64,000 nucleotides of DNA, taken from contig JALMGJ010000029.1 of assembly GCA_023362775.1 (NCBI GenBank), forward strand, positions 3,569,001 to 3,633,000, in the 5' to 3' direction. Below are positions 23,478 through 33,404 of this stretch, in pieces. The notes beneath the pieces are model-generated. The model had not been told where the DNA came from. It made no database searches and was given only the letters and a program-made list of their open reading frames with translations. The number at the start of each line of letters is the position of its first letter. Position 1 is the first letter of the stretch. Origin of the DNA: Charina bottae. Its lineage: Eukaryota; Chordata; Lepidosauria; Squamata; Charinaidae. A program made the translations under genes and the position numbers.

Positions 23478-23715
23478 GGGAGCTACTTTGGTGTAGTGGT
23501 TAAGGAATCAGTCTAGTAACTGGGAGACTGTGAGTTCTAGCCCCACATTAGGCATGAAGCCAGATGGGTGACCTTGGGCCAGTCCCTCTCTCTCAACCCC
23601 AGGAAGAAGCAGACAAGAGCAAACCACTTCCGAAAAACCTTGCCAAGAAAACTGCAAGGACTAGTCCAGGCAGTCACCAGGAGTCAGAAAAACTGATTCA
23701 AAGGATCATTCACAC
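23478..23715 (+). mobile_element. Sauria-type tRNA-SINE, variant tail, with target duplication
   Basis: The head (TTGGTGTAGTGGTTAAGG), core (GATGGGTGACCTTGGGCCAG) and tail block (CCAAGAAAACTGCAAGGAC, GGCAGTCACCAGGAGTCA) are complete. A 12-bp duplication, AGATTATAAGAA, flanks it (23466-23477 and 23716-23727). Confidence 0.9.
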
Positions 23716-23727
23716 AGATTATAAGAA

Positions 23728-26114
23728 CCTACATTACTTCTCATATTCTGGAATGTCATTCAAATAGACCTGAATGTGATGAATGCATTTAAAAAGAGTT
23801 GGCATCTCTTTAACCTAAGAGGTAACATTTTATTTATTGTTTGAAAAAGGAAAGCGGAAGAAGAAATAAAAAACTCAGGAATCTTCAAATAATCCTTAAC
23901 TCTCTGCCTCTTACCCCATGATAGTTCCTATTGTGGGTTTCTTGCCTGCATAAATATTTTTTTAAAAAAAGCAGCCCAGGCTTAAATTGAAAGACCAGCA
24001 GGGAAGATGAAAATCTTTTGTGTTTCAGTATCTAGGAAACCCACACCAATATTATGTATCAGAAAAAGGAAGGTTCATAATTTGGGGCTGGAGGCAGTTA
24101 AAACTATGCATTATGTCTGAGAACGGCTGGGTGCACATGTGTTAGAATTGAGTGTGTCAGAGAGAGGAAGTGTGAGTATTCCTGCCAGTTCTTGCTGGAA
24201 AAGATTCCTAACATACATCTTTTTGAATAATTTTGGAAAACAGGTAGTTTAATAGTTCTATAAACCATTAATTGTTCTGGCAAACCACTTCCATATTATT
24301 CTCAAAGAAACTACAAGGAATTATCCATGAAACCACTAGGATTTGCACTCAACTCAATAAACTCTTTCAAAAACAAAAAAGGGAAAACAAGAAAATGAAA
24401 TCTATAGCCAGGGGTGTCCACAGGGGTGACAAAACAGTGAAGCAACAACCATGTAATCAAAGCCTGTCCCTTTTTTACATCCGTCACAAGGGCAGGGCTT
24501 CCATCACTTGTGGTGGCTGCCACCTTGACTCATCTGTCACCCCGGATCAAAGAGGATTGTGAAGGAAAAGTTAAACCAAGTAATCCAGATTATGGCATTT
24601 GGCTATAAATTTGTAGAACACCCAAAGAACACTCACTATATCTCAGCAGCTTGCTAACAAAATCTGCTGTGGTTGGTTACCAGCAAACTTTAGCTAATTT
24701 TTCCTTCTGGATGTCAGTTTTTTTATTTATTATTTAATATTTAACTTCAGATCAATCACTGCTCTGATCACCAATCTATAGCTTTCTGTGTACACATGCC
24801 TGAAATTTCTACAACAGTGGTGAACAGTGGAGAAAAAACCATCCATGAATCAAATGATTCTGCAAGTCAAGAGATGGGTGGCTGGTGGATGTTTTCCTTC
24901 CATTCTGAACTTCTAGAGAGGGGAGGATAAATTGGATTCAGTGGCAGTTCTGGGTCTCTTCCCAAGTTTATTTGGAGGAGAAGTGGGGCGGGAGGGGGTC
25001 AGCTTTCCTCCATATTTTTATTGTAGTGAAAAGAGTGATTATCATCAATACTCTGCTGTCTCACCCCCAAATTTTAAGTATTTTGCAAAAAGGCAAACCT
25101 GCACTCATACAGACAAATATAGCTTACAGCCTCCAATGGGAACAACATTCTTAACGATCTCGGTTGTTATATAAAATTACTACTTTGTTGGAAAATTTGT
25201 CAGTGAAAAGTAATGTGTTTTGCAGCAACACTGGAAGAAGAACAGAAGAGCTGTACAAGATGAGAAAACATTTTCATTAGCTTTTACTACTGTCCCTTCA
25301 TGGAATCACACATTAGGGAATTACATCATGGAGTACACATTCCAGAATAAAACTTACATAAAACTTCCTCCTCACATTCATCAACAGCTATTGTTTTTCA
25401 AAATGTACAGTGACTTCATTACTATACATCTATCTATAGTAATGAAGTCTCTATACATTCTGAAAATGATTACACACACACACACACACCTTCAAATCTG
25501 ACAGTTTTTTTCCCATCCTTAAAAAAAAACCTTGACTTGATTTGAATGTTTAGGGATTGCTTAATATTTTAGCATTCCGGAGTTTATGTTTCATCCACAG
25601 AGGAAAATATTTTATCTTTGCATCTCAGATGTCTAATTAGGGGCATGGCTGCTACCTAAAAGGTGGGTTAGGCAAAAGCTGGGGAAAATCCTGAATGTAA
25701 AGTCTGGAAATGCGTGGATACCAGGATTGACTCAGTTCCTCTACCAAATGTCTAATACGTAAAATTAAGATTCCCTTGAGTTGAACTCAGTTACTGACTA
25801 CTTAGATTAGTACACATCCGTGGGGTTTTCTTGGCAAAATACAAAAGTGGTTTATTATTGCCTTCTTCAGGGATTTTTTTTAAACTTCTCAGCTGTGGGA
25901 TTTCCTGGTTGTCTCTCAGCCAGGCATCAGCTAGGTGGAACCCTGCCAGTGCATTTGTGGTTGAAGCTCCATCTGGTTTTTATGTGCATTGCACCAGGCA
26001 GATAGTCAATTGCATTCTTGGGGCTGCTATCTTAACTTTTTTTTTGCCACACCCTGCGAACACCCCTGGACCATGCTTAGGTTTTTTAAAGTCATCTGGT
26101 TGTTGCCCTCTGCT
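23728..26114. other. Unique AT-rich DNA
   Basis: No gene recognised. A (CA)n run lies at 25472-25489, and a possible short inverted or duplicated segment at 25400-25465 (ATAGTAATGAAGT-type words). Confidence 0.5.
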
Positions 26115-26121
26115 CTGTGTA

Positions 26122-26445
26122 AAAAGGGAAAGGTTCCCCCCGCACATTTGTGCAGTCGTGTCCGACTCCAGGGGCCAGTGCTCATCTCTGTTTGTTAGCC
26201 AAAGAGCCAGCGCTGTCCGAAGATGCTTCCACGGTCACGTGGCCGGCATGATGCGCGCGGAACGCTGTTACCTACCCACCAAAGTGGTACCTATTAATCT
26301 ACTTGCATTTGCATGCTTTTGAATTGCTAGGTTGGCAAGAGCTGGGGCTAGTGCGGGAGCTCACTCCGCACGCAGGGCTAGGGATTCGAACCTCCGAACT
26401 TGCGATCGACAAGCCTGGCGTCTTACCCGCTGAGCCACCACACCC
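26122..26445 (-). mobile_element. tRNA-derived SINE with BovB-like 3' end
   Basis: A complete copy lacking about 10 bp in the head (CTTGCGATCGACAAGCC). Flanked by CTGTGTA (26115-26121 and 26446-26452). Confidence 0.9.
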
Positions 26446-26452
26446 CTGTGTA

Positions 26453-28706
26453 CTTTGTGGCTAATCATGGACTTGCCATTCTAGATGAAATGAACAAAGA
26501 GTCTCACTCAGTAGGAATAGTTCAACATTTTATGAAATTCCATCAACATGGCTCTCCATCTTTGGAAACTCAAATCATTTTAACAATCAATAATCACAAA
26601 CTATAATCTCATTCTAACTCAGAGTGACCATTTTTAATTCTATGGATTCTGGCTTTAGGGATGCTTCTAGTTTTATAGTCCAATCAAACAATGTCTTTGC
26701 TTTTGAAACATACGTACCTGATTTCTATTCTGACATGCTTTGAACTAAAATTCTCTGAACTTATACCGGCATCAACAGCTACATCAGAGAACTCTGATTA
26801 TGACCATTTGGTGACTTTCACTCAACTGCCTGAAGCAAGATAGAAAAGCTAAAGCAAATGTTGAGCCCTTTCCAAGCAGGAAGTCATAATGGGTCTAGAA
26901 GCTGTTTCTCATCGTCCACATTTTCATCCTACAAGAATTCCACATTTCACAGTGGCATTCTACATGTGTCATTCCATTTATACCATGGAACCTTACAAGA
27001 CAGATTTAACTTATTTAGTAGGTCCAGATTTAGCTGGGTACATAATTTAAAAGCACAGGAAGTTCTTTAATAGAAATATTCTACCTCTCAAGTCACCCAT
27101 ATTTACGTCACCTGTCAGTACTTCAGTCTCAGAACAGCTGCCTTTATCTGACTCACATTCATTTTGGTTGTCCTTGGAAAGGCAGTTTTGTTCTGCCCTT
27201 CATGGTCAACTTTTCTCCTGTGCTGTAATTAGTTTCATCCCAAATGAACCCATGATATGGGGGGAAAAAAACTTTCAGTTAGTTCTATGGAATCAGGTAC
27301 AGTCCAGTGAATGCAACCACATTTAAGTGTCACTGACTTCAGATGGTCTCCATTTTTAAAACACTTCCAATGAAATCAGCAGCACTTAGAGTACTTTATA
27401 ATATGAACTTTATGTTTTAGATTATATGAAACATCCTTTGACATGTGTATTTGTATTGATGGGGGCTGGGGGAGGATACCCCAGTCAAATGAAGGATAGG
27501 TAATGAAAAATATGAACATTTGTATATCTATACTCATTAAAGGATAAATGCAATGTGACAAGAGCATTCAAATCCATGCTAGAGTCTAAGCATGCACGTA
27601 TTTCAGTCTAATCAAAGAAGAATGTAATTCATTTTCCAGATAATTCATGAGTATTCCTTCCAATGTATGTAAGTGAACACCCCATCAATTAAATACACTC
27701 TTTATCTTGCCAAAGGGGGACTTTAATCAGCAACGGCATCATTATCTTTCATTATCCAGTCTCCAACAGCTTTCCCCAAATTGTGATGCATAAAAGCTGG
27801 CCTTAAGAGTAAACAAAGGAAGAGGCTAAGGAGCTTGATCAAATGTCTTTTAATGGAATATCATCTCTTGGACCTCCTCCCATAAACCCTGCACACTTCA
27901 AGTGATAGAGGTTGTGCATTAGAACTGTATTCATTTTGAAAAGTATTTGGAAGTAATGCTGGAGACCTCACACAAGCACAGTGCTTCTGTGTTATACATT
28001 AAAGCACACGTGTCTTTTTCCAAGCTTCCATGTGAACATAAAAATAAGACATGACTCCTTTAATAAAACAAATCATTAAAGAAACCCAACTTTAATGCAG
28101 CTTTTAAAGTAGCAGCAGAAGTCAAGTTGCTTTAATGAACAACAGAGAAGTGCTGTGCTCACAGGATGCCTGAAGCACTTTTTCCAAATAATTTTCAAAG
28201 TGTGCACAGTCCTGATTTATAATTACTGAGTCCCATACACTTCTGACACGCTGCCATTCATCATTCTTTGACTGTCCAAGGCTGTAGCTCTTTATAGCCC
28301 ATCAATTCCCAATTAGCCAATCACTTTGGGTCCCATAGGATCCAGCTCTTTCACTCCTTATGAAAAATTCACTGCATCACAGGAGGAAAGTGTTGAGAGG
28401 ATTGGCTGAGCTACTGTAGCAGCTCCGACACATACATTTTAAACTGCACTTAATGCCTTTTTGGAATTTTGTTGCAAGTAAATTAAAAAAAAGGAGCATA
28501 CTGAGAGCCTTTTCTGTAAGCATTACTTTGTCAATGCCTTATGTTATGTTAAAATGTGCTTAGGTCAGAAAAACAAGTAAAGAATCTGGAAAGCAAAGGA
28601 ATGTTTAATTTTGGTACAACTTCTAACATACAGATCTGTTCAGTTCATAGTAGCAGCTATTCATGGTAGAACCTACAAAGTAGCCAGTGAAAAAAATTCC
28701 TACTAA
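26453..28706. other. Repeat-poor stretch; possible conserved non-coding DNA
   Basis: About 2.2 kb with no mobile element that I recognise, unusual for this window. The part at 27660-28480 is rich in TTTAATG, TAATTA, CCAATCA and ATTAAAG words of the homeodomain-site type. There is no coding frame of note. Conservation cannot be judged from one sequence. Confidence 0.3.
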
Positions 28707-28805
28707 GCCAGAGATGAAAAACTTGTGGTCCTCCAGATATTATTGAATTTCAATTCTTGGCACCCTAACCAGCATGAAGGATGTTGAGATTTGTAGTTCG
28801 GAAAC
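28707..28805. mobile_element. Old hAT MITE remnant (CCTCCAGATATTATTG end)
   Basis: CTTGTGGTCCTCCAGATATT, then CACCCTAACCAGCATGAAGG, then GAGATTTGTAGTTCGG resembles one arm of a widespread reptile hAT-like MITE. Only partly preserved. Confidence 0.45.
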
Positions 28806-29206
28806 TAATAGCTACCCATTCCCCATTTGAGCTCTTTGAGGTTGACAAAATCAGGAAACAGGCTTCACAAGAAGGCTGCAACTATACTTTATTGAGATGC
28901 GTAGGCTATTGTAATAGAACCTTGCAAGCCAGACTGCATTTTCTCTTCCCTCCCTTCTATATCCCAGGAAATTGGTGATGGCCAGTTTGAGACTCTTCCT
29001 AATTCTGTCCTGGGCTCAAAGCATATTTTTCCTCCTGTTGTTGAAAACATCTCTAAATTGTCTCACCAAGGTCATCTTTGTGGCTCCTGACAGAATCATA
29101 TTATTACCTCTGATCTTCTTGCAGGAAAGGCAAACATCCCAAAGCACATTGCTGCAGAACCAGAAGAAATTGCTCGTTATCATTCTTTCATAAAGCCATT
29201 TTTATT

Positions 29207-29290
29207 TATGGATTTATTTATTTATTTATTATTCAAATTGATCACCGCCCATCTCTACAGCAGTAGACTCTGGGCGGTTTACAACATATA
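29207..29290 (-). mobile_element. L2 3' end, severely truncated
   Basis: (TTTA)n, then ATCACCGCCCATCTC, then GACTCTGGGCGGTTTACAAC. About 80 bp. Confidence 0.75.
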
Positions 29291-29540
29291 TATAAATGTA
29301 TGGACTTGTCTATCTCACATGGCATCCATAACCCCAAAGAATCCTCTTCACCCAAGTTATACACATCCAATGCATAAATATTCACCTAGTCAATCAACAA
29401 AGAAAGGGGGAAATAGATGAATGAAGCAAATGGCATTCCTAGTTCTTAAAAAAAAAAATGAGTGGCATAGTGCCAACATGCCTTCATCAGCCATTGCCAT
29501 ATTTACTATACAATATTTGTTCTTTTGAACAAATTCTGAT

Positions 29541-29875
29541 AGTGCCTTGGACTACAAGAAGATCAAACCAGTCCATACTCCAGGAAATAAAGCCAGACTG
29601 CTCACTTGAGGGAACGATATTAAAGGCAAAACTGAAGTACTTTGGCCACATAATGAGAAGACAGGATACCCTGGAGAAGATGCTGATGCTAGGGAAAGCG
29701 GAAGGCAAAAGGAAGAGGGGCTGACCAAGGGCAAGATGGATGGATGATATTCTGGAGGTGACGGACTCGACCTCGGGGGAGCTGGGGGTGGCGACGGCTG
29801 ACAGGAAGCTCTGGCGTGGGCTGGTCCATGAAGTCACGAAGATTCGGAAGCGACTGAACGAATAAACAACAACAT
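29541..29875 (+). pseudogene. BovB-like LINE, extreme 3' part (diverged subfamily)
   Basis: Plus-strand text encodes VPWTTRRSNQSILQEIKPDCS, LKYFGHIMRRQDTLEKML and a Lys/Arg-rich end, then a UGA. The 3' end is GAAGCGACTGAACGAATAAACAACAAC. It is diverged from the BovB copy at 18.3 kb (GRARWMDDILEVTDST instead of GRQRMRWLDSITDVMN), suggesting a second RTE subfamily. Confidence 0.85.
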
Positions 29876-30187
29876 TTGTTCTTTTATGGATGGCTGTGTT
29901 TGTTAGTCTGTAGCTTCCTTTTCTGTGTAATTAAACCAAACCAACCAAAGCCATTCATCTAAAATGATTTGGGGTGTGTGTGAAATGTTTCTCACAATTG
30001 ATTTCTGCCCAAATGACAAAGAATAGTTCTCTGCTTTACTTTTCCCAAAGCACACAAGGTAACAATTGTTATAATTCTTGAATAACTATTACATACAAGT
30101 CTCTGGATTGTCAGCAAAATTCAAACTATGAAAAAGAATACTGTGGGAATCTTCTGTCTTGTGTTAAGCTTATTTCAGAATTTTTAA
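29876..30187. other. Unique AT-rich DNA
   Basis: Nothing recognised. Confidence 0.5.
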
Positions 30188-30237
30188 AAAATCTGCTTAT
30201 TATATCCCTGTGACAATAACCATGTTCCTATTTTTAG

Positions 30238-30421
30238 AACCTTGGAAGAACAGAAGCAAGAAATGAAGCCTTGTTCTCCTCACTACAGTTTCCAAGAAGC
30301 TAAAGATCAAGAAACGTCAAGGATGTCCTTTGTGTTTATAGTGGTGGTTTCTACCATTGGGATTTGTGTATTTGCAATTCATCTAATGCTTAGCAAAGGT
30401 CAAGAAAGAATAACATTTTGA
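30238..30421 (+). CDS. Candidate last coding exon of an unrecognised single-pass membrane protein
   Basis: A possible splice acceptor (TTCCTATTTTTAG, ending at 30237) is followed by an open frame (phase set by the codon at 30239) that ends in TGA at 30419-30421. The translated segment has a polar stretch rich in Glu, Lys and Gln (about 37 residues). It is followed by a clear hydrophobic segment of about 23 residues (MSFVFIVVVSTIGICVFAIH then LML) and a short polar tail, SKGQERITF. That pattern suits a C-terminal transmembrane anchor. The frame stays open upstream to 30188, so chance is possible. I do not recognise the protein. No upstream exon was found and no nearby AATAAA supports a 3' end. 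Treat as a hypothesis. Confidence 0.25.
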
Positions 30422-32578
30422 AGAGGTTACCTAAGACTATAAAAGGTGCTCTCCAAATCTCAAAGGATCTGGGGTAATATTTTACTGCTGTGCAACCACA
30501 TGTTACCATATGTAGATTTACGTAAACTATTTCAAAATCTTCCCAAAAAGAAGATACAGTATGAAACCTGTTACTGGTATATCAGTCCCACTGAGAAAGA
30601 TCAGGCAGGATAACATCAGAAGCCATGACATTCCTAACCTTGCATTACATTTTTAAACCTCATGAAAATGACAGTTCCTTGCAAAGAAGTATATAAATGC
30701 TAGCTGGAGTTGATACCCTGTATGTTTTCAGGTAAGAAGGCCCATCCCAACGTCTCATGTTACTGAAAGCAGTGTAGGAACCCATTTCCTTCAAGTCCTA
30801 CTGAGAGTGGCAGAGAAGAAACTGTGCTAAGCTTGGGAACATATGAAGTAAAAGCTAGCCCACGGGTAAAGTTGGTTATAGTTACTTCCCACATTAATGG
30901 CTACCTCATCCTGAGGGCTCTCTAGCCTACATGGGTTTTCAATCAAGTCTCCAGATTCAAGAGCAGAATCCAGCAATGTTATGCAAATAGTTATTCTTAG
31001 AACTGAGCAGCTATTGAAAGGACTGATAAAATTTAAGCCATGGTGTTAAAGACAGTTATGTTGGAGAATGCTTCACTTAATTCTCTGTCTGAGGCCTATT
31101 TCTGAATGCACATGCATAGGACACGTAGACATGCCTGCATGAAAGAAGCATGGAAGAGGCTCAACCTACTTACTAATGGCATTCCAGGGTGGGGAGAGTT
31201 ATTTCAGCATTAGAGAACAGTTCCTGATGCCATTTCAGTCTGTCTGGCCCACTCAGAGTTCTCATGACTCATATAGACAGCATAGCCCACACAGCTATTC
31301 TACATTCCCCACCCCACACAGACACACCAAACAACCTGCTAATTCATTCTCATATCTGTTGACATGTGGTACATAATCATCATATGCTGGGAAATGTGCA
31401 TTGCCCCGCTGGGTGGCATTCCTCTCACCTCTTTACTGAGATATCCAAGACTTCAAAAAGATAATCGACACAGTTTGCTTAGACAAGACACTCACCTTTC
31501 TCATTTCCTTCCTAGTCTGGTTTTTGGCCAAGATGTGTAAATCACCCAGACAGGTAATGAACTTAATCTTGGGAATAGTTTCCAGATTCCAAATGCACAC
31601 TATCTCAGTGAAACAGCCTCTTTCCAAGCACCACTAATCAACTGAAAAGTGCATTCACCATCTGACTCAGTGAAAAATGCTATGCTGGTAAAATTCCATG
31701 CAAGTCACTTGGGTGGCATTCACATTTTTTTGTTCAGCTAATCCTAAACACTTGTTGGGAAAAGAAGATTGTGAGAATAGTATATGCTTGTGGATTTGTA
31801 TGTATAGATACACATTTGGAAATTATGACTATAACTCAGCAACTGCAGTCCATCTTAAGATAGAGGCTGTGACAAGGTAGAGTTCTCTTTGCTACTGTTT
31901 AGGGCCATTGCAGTCCAGGTTTGGCAATCCTATAACAAGGTGATACATGTATCTACTCAGTTTATTCTCCAGGTTGGTGGGAAATTTCAGGTTTCTGAAC
32001 TCTTCTTCAATGGTCCTGATCAATGATCAGTCTTGAAATCAGTCTTGGAAGTCAGAGCCATTCAAATGGGCAGTTGTCATGTGAAAAGTAGAACAGATGT
32101 GGCTACAAGTCTCAGCCATCCTTCTGTCACTCAGGACATAAAGAGGAGGAATGCAGTGGGGTTTTTGCAATAAATACGAACAGTTACACTCATGAAAAAG
32201 AATAATAACACTGTAACAAGCCACAAAAAAAACAACAATGAGAAATCTTGGAGGCAGGGCCAAGGCAGAAGCCAAGTGGTTTTTGCAAAATAAGAATTAG
32301 AAAACAGCATTAACTATTTAAGTGACTGGTCAGGCACAAGTTTAATATTTTAAAAACAATAAAGGCTGGACCAATAGACAGAACTGGGGAAAGTCAGGAA
32401 CCAGAAACTGCAATGAAGGAGAGTAGTAGTAGTCCAACTTCTCCATCCCAATGCCTTTTAAGTACTGAAACTCCTTGCCAGCAGCCTGGCTAAAGGCTGG
32501 GAACTCTAATGGTCCACCTGATCTGGAGGACATCAACTTGAAGAAACGTAGATGACTGTGTGGGTTTAAAGAGATAAC
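30422..32578. other. Unique DNA
   Basis: No repeat or gene is recognised. If the 30.2-kb exon is real, the start of this stretch would be its 3' UTR. An AATAAA-type signal (CAATAAATAC) occurs near 32168. Confidence 0.45.
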
Positions 32579-32586
32579 GTGTAATG

Positions 32587-32855
32587 CAGGGGTGGGGAAC
32601 CTTTTTTCTGCCAAGGGCCATTTGGATATTTATAACCGGGGACCAGGGGAGTGGGGGGCGGGGTTTCTGGGATTTCTGCGGACCGGGGGCCAGAGTTTGT
32701 GGGCGGGAGCCAATCACAAGCACTGGGGGGTGGGGTTTGTGGGCGGGAGCCAATCGTGTGGAAGGGGCGGGGTTTACAGGTGGGAGCCCCGCGGGCCTTA
32801 GGCGGGAGCCCCACGGGCCTTATATGGCCCCCGGGCCTGACGCTGCCCACCCCTG
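32587..32855. mobile_element. Non-autonomous hAT MITE (CAGGGGTGGG ends), 269 bp
   Basis: Close relative of 1181-1435. It starts CAGGGGTGGGGAACC and ends CTGCCCACCCCTG, flanked by a perfect 8-bp duplication, GTGTAATG (32579-32586 and 32856-32863). The interior repeats the CCAAT box/GC box unit (CCAAT at 32710 and 32750, 40 bp apart). Noncoding. Confidence 0.92.
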
Positions 32856-32886
32856 GTGTAATGCATAAAGAAAAGAAGCTCTAGAG

Positions 32887-33170
32887 CGGGGCTTCTCAAC
32901 CAGGGTTCCTTCACTAGGGGTTCCCTGGGAGATCACGATTTATTTTAAAAAATATTTCAAATTCGGGCAACTTCACATTAAAGAGGTAAGTTTCATTCTT
33001 TATTTTTAGCTTAAGAACAATGTTAATGCTTATATACAGGCCTACGCATGAAGCAAATATAATAATTTTGTAACTTGTGGTCTATATTTGAGCCTGAATG
33101 TGCAGGGGTTCCCTGAGGCCTGAAAAATATTTCAAGGGTTCCTCCAGGGTCAAAAGGTTGAGAAAAGCTG
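32887..33170. mobile_element. Non-autonomous hAT MITE (CTTCTCAACC ends), 284 bp
   Basis: Begins CGGGGCTTCTCAACC and ends GGTTGAGAAAAGCTG. A perfect 8-bp duplication, CTCTAGAG, flanks it (32879-32886 and 33171-33178). AT-rich interior, unlike the other hATs here. It lies 24 bp from the preceding MITE's duplication. Confidence 0.9.
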
Positions 33171-33404
33171 CTCTAGAGTGTAGATTCTATTTTATAAGAA
33201 GGTATGGCTTTATTCACATTTCACTTCCTACAAATGTAAAGTGATTGTGTTCACTATAAAGAAAGGAGTTGATGTGTAAATCATCTTCTGGTCCCATCAA
33301 CTTCACAAAGGTACAAAAGTGGCCAAAATTGGATCACCTTAAGAGAAAAGCCAAAGGAGAATCAAAGAACCAGAATAAATATGTTAAAAACAAAACAGAA
33401 TTGT

